DNA of 64,000 bases from Strongylocentrotus purpuratus (lineage: Eukaryota; Echinodermata; Echinoidea; Camarodonta; Strongylocentrotidae): contig NW_022145613.1 of assembly GCF_000002235.5 (NCBI RefSeq), forward strand, positions 4,328,447-4,392,446. The letters are read 5' to 3'. The notes beneath the pieces were generated by a model, which was given only the letters and a program-made list of their open reading frames with translations, was not told the origin of the DNA and did not search any database. A program made the translations under genes and the position numbers. Numbering within the stretch: position 1 is the stretch's first letter; each line of letters opens with the position of its first letter. Of this stretch, positions 12,994 through 22,407 are shown piece after piece.

Positions 12994-14074
12994 CAGGGGC
13001 GGCGATCCCGGGGGGGGGGGGTGGGGCGGGGGGACACGTCCCCCCTCGATTTTTGTAGGGGGGATCGTCCCCCCGGAAAATTTGAAAAAGTGCAACAAAA
13101 TAATGTACAGCAAATACTGACCAAAGACTGCAACACACTATTAGGCTTTGGAGGGCCGAAGAGTGCAGCATTTAGACAAATAAAAATGCAAATATCTTCT
13201 GGCTCGGGAGCTATGCTCCCTCCCATAATATCCTTCAAAATATACAAGTAAATATTGTAGAAAAGTGAAGTTTGAAAAGTAGTATATTGTTGGTTTTCAT
13301 ACTATAGTTTTGCTAAGGAATATAATTTTGTAATAGAATAAAACTTCAAAACCTGTGAGGGGGTAGTCACTTCCGTTACCTTCACCCCTCTCGTTCTACT
13401 ATGCTCCCTAACTCGTGCTTGGGGCAGTCCCCCCCCCCCCGATACAATTCAAACGTGGTTTATTTCTAATCCGATACCAGTGACTAATTTACAAATGTTA
13501 CTGAAATGGCATGATTTTCCCTGAGCTTCCGGGGGCTCTACCCCCTTTACCCCACCAAGTGCCCTAAGGCAGGCCCCTGGTTGCTCAGCTGACCATAATT
13601 AAATGCCTAAAACATCTGAGCTTCCGGGGGCACGGCCCCCTGGACCCCACCAGGGCCCTAAGCGAGCCGCTGGATGCTCATCTGACCATATTCAAAAGCC
13701 TAAAACCCTGAGCTTCCGGGGGCTCCGCCCCCTAGACCCCACCAAGGGCCCTAAGGCGGCCCCTAGTTGCTCATCTGATCGTAATTTAATGCCTAAAACC
13801 GCTGAGCTTCTGGGGGCTTCGCCCCCTGGACGACACTCCGACTAGTGACATGCATGCTCTATCTGATCACAAATACTTTAGCCCCCCCCCCTCCCACTTT
13901 GAAAAACGTTCCGCGGGGCCTGCATGTAACATGTAAGAGCGGTGATGATGCAGATTTTTTCTCTTCTCCCCCCCCCCCCCCAATAAAGGTTTTTGCTCAT
14001 TACGTTACTCTTCCCTCGTTCCTCGCATTTCGTCCCCCCCCCCCCCCGGTCATGAAAAGAAATCGCCGCCCCTG
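12994..14074. mobile_element. hAT-like element, 1081 bp, with 8-bp target duplication
   Basis: Ends CAGGGGCGGCGAT and ATCGCCGCCCCTG are exact inverted repeats, flanked by identical TGGTCTAG at 12986-12993 and 14075-14082. It carries the GC-rich tandem unit block at 13424-14008. No transposase is present, so it is non-autonomous. Confidence 0.94.
13424..14008. repeat. GC-rich tandem element, copy 2 (~115-bp unit), inside the hAT element
   Basis: Homologous along its length to 6264-6842, from TGGTTTATTTCTAAT to TTTTTGCTCATTACG. The Pro/Gly-rich ORFs at 13603-14087 are products of this repeat and are not genes. Confidence 0.85.
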
Positions 14075-14082
14075 TGGTCTAG

Positions 14083-15443
14083 GGTAGGAGAGTCCAAAAG
14101 CCCTCACAAGCATCAAGAGTGCACCTTTTTCAAAGCATAGTCTTCTTCCTTTTCAACGCTACCAAGTGCCCCTTCCAGAAAATAAATCCTTCTTTGATGA
14201 AAATTGCCCAATTAAACAACTAAGCGTATCAAATCAACATGGAGAGATGAGATGAGAGATGTTCTCTGAAGTTTAGTATTAACTAAATAATTGAAGAAGT
14301 TCATCTGGGTGGTGATGTAGTTTGATTTTTTCCCCCTTCATAATCAGTAGACTTCCTTTTTGGGGGATAAACTTTCATTTGCTGTGCTGAAGCTTCTTCA
14401 AAACTATGTCGTAGCTGGCGCTGTCGCTGATGCTGCAAGATGATGGATAGGACCTAAAACCCAACGGAACGAAATGTCAATCGGTCAAATTTTCAAGTTT
14501 CGGGACCCCCCCCCCCCCCAATTTTTTTTCTTCATGATTTTACTGAACAATTTTACTCTATATTTGTGCATCCACACAAAAAATTATTACTATCAATATA
14601 ACTTGGATGGCTGGTGTGAAGAAATAAGATTTTTAGGGGGGAAATGGGAAATTATATTATCAACTAAACATGCGTCCCAATATGGATTCTTCATCCAAAT
14701 GTCAACGAGAGGCAGTTTTTAACTTTAAATGCCTACTTCCAAGGTATATTTCCAAATTCCAAGGTATAAATTAGTGGATAGTGAGGCAATGACGTCACGG
14801 ACTCATGAGTGAGTTGCCAATTTGTCTTGTGATTTTCAATTTTTTTTTCATGTAACTTTCTTATTAGTTATCTGATTTTGCTCAAACATTTTTAGATTGG
14901 TTTGTCTGATTTTTCTGCTTCTCATTGAAAGTAGTTTATTTTTGGAGTAGACTTGCCCTATGGTCAGTGTTTAATATTTAATTGTATATTAAATGTTTAT
15001 GTTATATGATTAAATAATCATATGTGTTTTGGCAAACAAATATATGAAAAACCTTGTCAGATCCCCAGAAAAGAAGCTTCCAAAGACGTGAATAATATGT
15101 ATGCAACACCTACGTGGATCCTTGTCATTTGATTGGAGGATTGTTGGTCACATGATATTCAATATATGTTATATTGCACGAGCGTGCATTTTTGGTTATA
15201 ATTATGCGCCGTGCCTTTTTGGCCAGTATAATGCAGACTGCGTACTCTCTGCAGTGCGCGTATCCCTGCGTGTATCTGACGCGAAGGCTTGACTCCAACT
15301 TTAATTTATCTTTAATTAAGGAGTAAAGCATAATTTGTTGATTAACGTTCTATTAGATCTTCTTCGATGTTGTATAAAACAAATAATGAATGTTTTTCAT
15401 TCGTTTAATAGTGCTAATATTTTCATTCGTTGAAAGATTAACG
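14083..15443. other. No gene recognised
   Basis: AT-rich DNA with a few satellite remnants (14120-14180) and the repeat at 14474-14640. No coding exon is seen. Confidence 0.55.
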
Positions 15444-15447
15444 TTAA

Positions 15448-16614
15448 AGGTACCATGTCCCTTTTGCAGCCAACCTCAAATGCTGTAGAGCTTTGCAGGA
15501 ATTATGAATATGTCATGTATGTCCTATCTGTGAAATTTAAACGTTAGCAGTGTCCTCAAATTATGCAAGGAAACCCATTTACTTGCTAGACTTCACTGTC
15601 AGACACTATTGAGTGACTGACTGGCTTTTTTTCTTCTTTGGTAATTATATACATGAAAAGAGTTGTAAAGCGTACATGAGCATTTGTCTACATCAATAAC
15701 CGGCAATAACCCACTTCTTGTGATGGCCAAGGTTAAACTGATTGAATCTTTGCGCAGCATAAAACGTATGGCCATTCGGTATGGTGGTGTGACCAAAGTT
15801 CGCGCGTGACCTAAGTTCGCTATCTCAAAAAATCAGTAAGATTTCGAAAATCTGATATCACCAACGGAAAGAGGAACATAAAATTACCCACATATGAAAT
15901 TCTTTTTGGAATTGTGTACGAAATTGTGAAAATATTGACAAAAGATCGGCAAATTTTGCAACCCGTTTTAGTCCGTTCCGAAAAATTATCAATTTACCGA
16001 TAAGGGTCTGAAAATCTTCAATTTTTAGAGCAGATTTCCTCTAAATTGTAAGTAAAAAGTGGTACCAACTGATTGTATGATGTCTTGCCTTGCAAATTAT
16101 AACATTACCTTATTTTTGATGCATCACATTTTTTGTTAAATCAACTGTAAACCCCCGTGCGTGAAGTTAGGTCTCGTTGTTTTTATGACTTTTTTAGATG
16201 TAGCGCGCACGCACGATCGGACATCGAATTTTTAGATTGCGATATCTCCGAAATCCTTCCACGAAATTTTGTTTTAGTTGAACCGATCTGTAGCAAAAAA
16301 CTTTGCCGTCCATTTGGTAATAATTTAAATAAATAAATTTGTGTAGAATATGAGAAATCATAGATCGAACATCACATTTTGGCATTTTGTAATGTGTTCT
16401 AAAATGTCCGCGAACTTTGGTCACCCCTACATACATTGTCTCTTTGGCTCTATAGCCCTAAAGTCGATTTGAAAACTGTCGTTATATTTTCCCACTTGAA
16501 GACATTTTCAAGCCCCATTTTAGGGAAGTTCTAAATTAGTATTATCTTTCAAATGCAGTTGGAATTTAACTTTTTCATTTTTTTTTTTTGGCCTGCAAAT
16601 GGGACATAGTACCT
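15448..16614. mobile_element. TTAA-flanked inverted-repeat element, second copy, with nested insertion
   Basis: TTAA at 15444-15447 and 16615-16618. Termini AGGTACCATGTCCC and the inverse of AGGTACTATGTCCC. Its outer parts match 2650-4135 in reverse. It is interrupted by 15782-16427. Confidence 0.85.
15782..16427. mobile_element. 646-bp TA-flanked element nested in the TTAA element
   Basis: Inverted subterminal GTGACCAAAGTTCGCG (5') and CGCGAACTTTGGTCAC (3'), flanked by TA on both sides. The interrupted host element reads through at this point in its other copy, which defines the insertion. No transposase, so Tc1/mariner-like non-autonomous is an inference. Confidence 0.8.
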
Positions 16615-16921
16615 TTAATTCTATTTAACTCGGTTGATGCCTCGTTGAATAAAAAATGAAAATATTCGCACTATTGAACTCATAACCATTCATTATTTGT
16701 ATATTAGTCAACCGGTCTATTTGCGCTCTACATAAAATTTGATATACTTTTTTCTACACAGGGGTTAGAAACATGTTCGAATTAATTTTCAGTGCATTAC
16801 GTATGATTGAATATTTATTTTTTTGAAATTTTGTAGTAGAGTCTAGTTATTTCAAATCGGATAATGCCTCAAACTTTCACAACTTTGTTTCTTTCATTTT
16901 CTGCTCAGAGTTTCTGTTACA

Positions 16922-18444
16922 GAATCTACTATAATTAATATTATATCGAGTTTTGATGTAAGTAAATGTCCTGGTTACGATGAAATTAGTGCTAAAATTG
17001 TTAAATCTTCTATTAATGCAATTGTGTCTCCTTTGTGCAATATATTTAATTCTTCTCTTGAAAAAGGCATATTTCCTAATGCATTAAAAATAGCTAAAGT
17101 TATACCAATTAATAAGAATGGCAGTAAAAATATGTTGAATAATTATAGACCAATCTCTATTTTATCAATTTTTAGTAAAATTTTAGAAAAAATTGTTTAT
17201 GAATAATATATTTTATTGAAAAACACAATATTTTGCATAATAAACAATTTGGCTTTAGAAAGGGATATAGTACTACCCATGCATTGATTGAATTAACAGA
17301 TAAAATTGCCAAAGCCTTTGAAAAGAAACACATAGTGATATCTCTCTTTTTAGACCTGTCAAAGGCGTTTGACTGTATTGACCATTCAATTTTACTTAAA
17401 AAACTGAAATATTATGGAATAAGGGGAAATGCAATACAGTGGTTTGAAAGTTATTTGTGCAATAGGAAGCAATATGTAAGCGTTGATAATTTTAATTCAG
17501 AACATAAAAGTATTTCAGTAGGTGTACCTCAGGGATCTAATCTCGGCCCCCTTTTATTTTTACTTTATATTAATGATCTGCAATATGTTAGCAATATTTT
17601 ATCAGTAATTTTATTTGCAGATGACACAAGTTTATTTTTATCAGGTAAAGATCCAGTTGCATTAAATAATCTATTAAATTCAGAAATGAAAAGCATACAA
17701 ACTTGGTTTACAGCCAATAAACTCTACATTAATCGCGATAAAACATGTTATATGATATTTAAGAGTAGGAATTGTAGAATACAAGATAATGTAATAAATA
17801 TTAAACTTAATGATCTAAGTATAAAGAGAGAAACCAGTACTAAATTTCTTGTAGTAATCATTGACGAAGACTTGAACTGGAAGGAACATGTTAATTACAT
17901 TGCTTTAAAAATATCTAAATCCATTGAAGTCTTTAATATTTTAAAACACATTTTACCTCTGAAGATTTTAACAAATTTGTATAACTGTATGATTCTATCA
18001 CATTTTATGTATTCTAATATTGTATGGGGTGGTTGCTCATTTTATTTATCACAAAAATTGTTTTTACTACAGAAACGTGCAATACGAGCAATTACCAAAT
18101 CAAACTATTTAGCACATACCCAACAATTATTTAAAAAGTTAAAAATATTGAATATATTTGATATAAATAAATTACAACTAGCATCGTTTATGTTTTCTTA
18201 TTCTAAACAACTATTGCCCAATAACTTCCATGACTATTTCGAATATAATTGCAACATCAATAAATATAAAACAAGAAATTCCAATAAAATGTATGTACCT
18301 TTTTATATTTTTAATTTTTCAAGAACTACAGTAAGTTTTAAAGGCCCACAGCTTTGGAATGAGTTGCCAAACGTATTAAATGAAATATCCAATGTTTTTA
18401 CATTCAGGAAAAAATATAAATGTTATCTTCTTAATTGTGAGTAG
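16922..18444 (+). pseudogene. LINE reverse transcriptase, frameshifted and 5' incomplete
   Basis: The first part (to a TAA at 17204) reads SSFDVSKCPGYDEISAKIVK and NNYRPISILSIFSKILEKIV, which are fingers/palm RT segments. A single-base shift near 17200 moves the frame to 17233-18444 (403 codons). That part has QFGFRKGYSTTHALIEL, motif A FLDLSKAFDCIDH, motif B GVPQGSNLGPLLF, motif C FADDTSLFLS and a thumb region. The copy is dead as read because of the shift and missing 5' half, but the long intact second frame implies a recent insertion. Confidence 0.9.
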
Positions 18445-18582
18445 TTTTATTTGATCTAATTGCCTTTTATGTGATTTATGTAAATAATTATGTTGTGTTT
18501 TTATGTGATTATGCTATGTTATATTATCTGTTTGTTTGATTGTTTTTATTTTTTATATTTTGTATAATGTATTTCTTTTGAA

Positions 18583-18650
18583 GGGTGGAAATATAGGGGA
18601 TCAACCTTGACAGGCCAATGGCCTTTGTTGATCCCTCACATCCTCCACCC
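18583..18650 (+). other. Stem-loop in the LINE 3' UTR
   Basis: GGGTGGA and GGGATCAAC pair with GTTGATCCC and TCCACCC around a GGCCAATGGCC-containing loop. 3' UTR hairpins of LINEs can be recognised by their own reverse transcriptase. That role is inferred here. Confidence 0.6.
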
Positions 18651-18805
18651 TTCATCCTTCTTTCATCAGTACAATGTAAATGAATGTTGTTTTTTTGTAT
18701 ATATTTATATTGTTTTAATTTATGATTTGTTTGTATATCTTTTGATGTGTTTTTAAAGTGATGTGAAATAAATTGAATACTTGAAAAGTTTGAAATTTGA
18801 ATACA

Positions 18806-18902
18806 GATCGTGTCACCGTAAATGTACATAGACGTTGTACAACATGCACGTGGATCGTGCGTTAACCTTTGACCCCACTTTATTCTTAGGAAAGTGTATG
18901 AA
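18806..18902 (+). promoter_or_regulatory. Short gap between LINE and CASC3 start (leader or 3' splice site)
   Basis: Only about 97 bp of non-transposon sequence separates the LINE tail from the CASC3 ATG. No TATA box is obvious. TTTATTCTTAG|GAAAG at 18880-18894 resembles an acceptor, so the transcription start could lie upstream of the LINE with a 5' UTR intron spanning it. The alternative is a promoter inside the LINE tail. Confidence 0.35.
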
Positions 18903-18972
18903 ATGGCGGACAGACGACGTCGGAGAAGAGTTAGGCTTGATGACAGTGAAACCAAGGAAGGAGAAGACGTAA
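18898..18972 (+). other. Overlapping upstream ORF at the CASC3 start
   Basis: An ATG at 18898, five bases before the CASC3 start and in another frame, opens 24 codons ending in TAA at 18970-18972, inside exon 1. If the mRNA leader includes this base, ribosomes could start here and reduce CASC3 translation. The CASC3 ATG has the stronger context (G at -3 and +4). Confidence 0.4.
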
Positions 18973-18989
18973 CTAACAGCTCAGGAGAT
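18903..18989 (+). CDS. CASC3: CASC3 coding exon 1
   Basis: 29 codons from the ATG at 18903, phase 0 at the end. The peptide begins MADRRRRRR, like vertebrate CASC3 (MADRRR). The donor is GAT|GTTAGT. A pyrimidine-rich TTTATTCTTAG at 18880-18889 looks like a 3' splice site just before the start codon, so an upstream non-coding exon is plausible. Confidence 0.85.
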
Positions 18990-21900
18990 GTTAGTATGAT
19001 TATGATGATTGACTAGTGGATTTTAGTGACTTTTTGTCTGCCAATTTTACACTTTTTTAACATGTACCGGCACCTGCGATTGTGACTGTGTGGAGCTTGC
19101 ATTGTAATTTGTAGCGTGCGCGGCCGGTGTGTATGCATGTTGTACCCGCCCCAGCCCCAGTCCCTGCCTGGTGCAGTGTGCTGTAGTGAATGGAGTCGCA
19201 GAAAGCGGCAGAGTAATATGAGCTTGTGTCTTTGAAAGTTTGAATGCTTAGTGTCTATAAATCTGTGAGCCAAATTGCCTTGGAATTGAAAAAGAATTTG
19301 CTTTCTATTTCTCTAATGATTAATCTTTATGTTTTTGATGTGCTGCAGAATATGTGATTGTGAGTCAAATTCAAAAGTGAAAATAGACTAGACGGTAGAC
19401 CTATCTCAAAACCTGATGATCAAATTTGATTTTGACAAGAAAAATGGTTGTTTCGTCCTTACTTGACATGTTGATTGTCAGTTCACATAGAAGTTCTTTA
19501 GCTTTCGTCTAGCGCATGAGCATTATGTTCATCCGGGTCTCGTCCGGTCTCATTTTCCTCAATTGGCGCCTTCAAGGGCTCTTCTTAAAAGTGTTAGGAA
19601 ATAGGAGCCCCAAATTGGCAAAATTTCACTTAAATTGTAATTTAATGTGAAAGAGGATGTAATTTAAGACACACTTCTACAAAGATCCCCAGAGTGATTG
19701 AAGACAAACATTGATGATTGATAAAAGAAAAAGAAATTTGGGTTTTCTGTTGCTGTGCGCAGAAAAACGTAAATATTGTATACTTTCATCAATATTCAAC
19801 TTCAAACACATTTGATGACATCCTCTTTCACATTATGATACAATTCAAGTGAAATTTTGCGATCAAATTTTAGGGGCTCCCAACAGGCTTCAACTTGAAA
19901 GCTTATTGTGTTTATAAATGTAAAGTTATGTTCATTATATCAGCATGGTTACATGCATTTCCGGACAACTTCTGCGCTTTCTATCTGTGTTTCCTGTATT
20001 GCTTTGCTGAATTTTGGCATCAAATTTTCATCCATCTGATAACTATTCATGAGAGTTTAAACATGGATAGAACTCGTGACCCGTTTCCAAGAAGATCTGT
20101 GGTGCATGTGGGAAACTTTCTTATTGTTAAGATGAATGCATTTTTCAAATTAGTGTCAACTAATAGTCAATGTCTGAAGTGTGCATCTATAGGCATTTTA
20201 CACCAGATCAGAAGTAGGCCTACCTTTCTGGTGTAAAGTGTTAGCAGTTGGAGAGCTTTAGATGGAAAATTGTGTCAAATATTGATGAGCAGTAAATCTA
20301 ATAGGGACAACATGGCTTAGTCCCCTTTGAAGAGAAAGCAATACTTGATGTCAGTAGCGAATCAAACGGTCACTAGGTCTCATTTGATTATTAGAGTGCA
20401 GATTGCAGAATGATTTGTGGGTAATGGTGTTTCATAATCTTATAATTTCTGATTTTGTACTTTGTCTAATGTTATTCCCTGTACAGGAGAGTGATACAAT
20501 CTTAGATGAAGATGAAGAATCTGATTACGCAAGTGCAGAGGAAGCGGACGCTCCCACAATTACAAGCAGTAATCAAGAACCGGGAACAGAGAATGAAAAG
20601 GTAGGCATGTTCTGTCCCGGGTTGAAAGACTTAAAGGCATCGTTTAACAATGTTAAATCTGAGATGCATTGCCTCAGGTTATCAGTGTCTGTGATATGGT
20701 GTAATAATTGAAGCTCTAAAAAAATGCGCTTTAAAATTATCATGAAGTGCCTCAAAAAAGTAAAAAACTTTGAGTGACGGTTTTACCATACTCATTTCCT
20801 CCAGTAGACTGAAGTGTTATAATCTCAACAGTTTTTGAAATTTCTATTTCCAATCGTAAATGTCTTGATAATTAGACAGGTAAAAGTCATGAGATTCCTG
20901 ACTGACCTAAAGGTTTATATTAATTATGATTGCAGCATGAGCTTAATCCAGGATTTTGTTTAGAATGTGAGGCAAAGATACCCAATCCCTTTAAAGAGAG
21001 GCCATCAGATTTATGTTTCTAGAAGTATGTTTCAAAGTTTTTACTCTTCTTTGACCATCTACTCATCTTCACTTCACATGATTGCTGCTACAGTGTATAC
21101 AGACTTGTGCCCTTTGGAATGAAGAGAGATTCCTTGACCTCAGACATATCAATCAAAATGATATGTTAGCAGTTGTGAACCCGATGCATGGAAATTATCC
21201 TGTATTGTTTGTATTTAATGGCGTGGCTTAACTCTACTTTTTTTTCTAAGATATAATTTTAATTCACGTTCTGAATGCAAGAGAAAATGTAATCATTGCT
21301 TCATTTCATTTTCTTCTATTCGTTTTCTTTTGATGTCTAGGAGATATTAGCCGCACCAGTACCTTCTGAAGATAAAGTGGGGGAAGGAGACCAAGATGAA
21401 GAAAAGGTGGAGGCATTAAATGTAGTAGCTAAAGAAGAACCAACACCTCCTGGAGACAAAGTGGGAGAAGGAGATCAAGATAAAGAACAGGTGGAGACAT
21501 TGAATATAGCAGCTAAAGAAGAAACAGATCCTTCTCCTGTTTCTCCTACTCCTCTGGATACTCCTCTGGATCCTCCTGCACCTGCTCCTATGGCTACTTC
21601 TGTAGACGTCCCAGTGGAGCAAGATACTCATGAACCGCAACCTGTGGAGAGCATTCCTGAAGCTTCTGATGATGTCCCTGACACCACTCTTGGAAGGGAA
21701 GTTCAAGGAGAACCAGGAGGTTGTGATGCCGATGGAGTCCTGCAGGAGAAGGAGGGGGAGGAGGAAACTATCACTACTCATCCAGATGAAGGGACCCAGC
21801 AGGATACGAGTCACGATGCTTCCATAGATGGTAAGTTTGCTTCATGTAGATCTTCTCATTTGGTGCATTTGTTCATGTCATAAAAGATTTAAGCACATGA

Positions 21901-22374
21901 GGGAAACAAAAGAGAAATTTTGCCTATACATGTGTTTTATGACTCTCAGAATTATCTGTTTGTCTTCACGGTCATTTTACATATGAATCCGTCTTTACCG
22001 TAATTAACATTGTGTTAACTGCACTTTTGTTTACCGCCGGTAAACATAAGAAATAGGAGAGAAGGGCAAAAGAGACCCCGTTTACTAGACATTGATCGAT
22101 GCTATCCTGGTCAAAAGGTGTGCTATATTTGGTCCGAGATGTCTAATGTTTCATCTTAAAGATTGCCTAGACGAAACAACCTTTTGTGTTAAGTTAATTG
22201 CCCAATAATAATGACATCCGGCGTCCCACGATCATGCGATCGAACTATTATAAAAGCAGGCGCTAGGTTATGTTTAATTCATAACCAATTAATATTCCTG
22301 TTTATTTCTTTTTTCCTGTCAGCTTACTTTTTGTCATAAAAGTTGGTAACATCAGCAATATTCAATTTTTCGCT

Positions 22375-22407
<33 letters not shown>

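Larger units (their letters stand above)
16905..18805 (+). mobile_element. 5'-truncated LINE (non-LTR retrotransposon)
   Basis: Reverse transcriptase coding sequence is followed by a 3' UTR with a strong hairpin (18583-18650) and a tail ending in AATAAATTGAATACTTGAA plus TTGAA-like repeats. There is no endonuclease domain and no LTR, so it is a truncated LINE. The clade is not resolved. Its 3' end lies about 100 bp from the CASC3 start codon, in the same orientation. Confidence 0.88.

Noticed and set aside
13603..14087. Pro/Gly/Lys-rich ORFs resembling collagen-like proteins
   Set aside because: They translate the ~115-bp GC-rich tandem repeat inside a hAT-like element.
18524..18955. 143-codon antisense ORF across the CASC3 start
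   Set aside because: Antisense to the LINE 3' UTR and CASC3 exon 1, with no motif.
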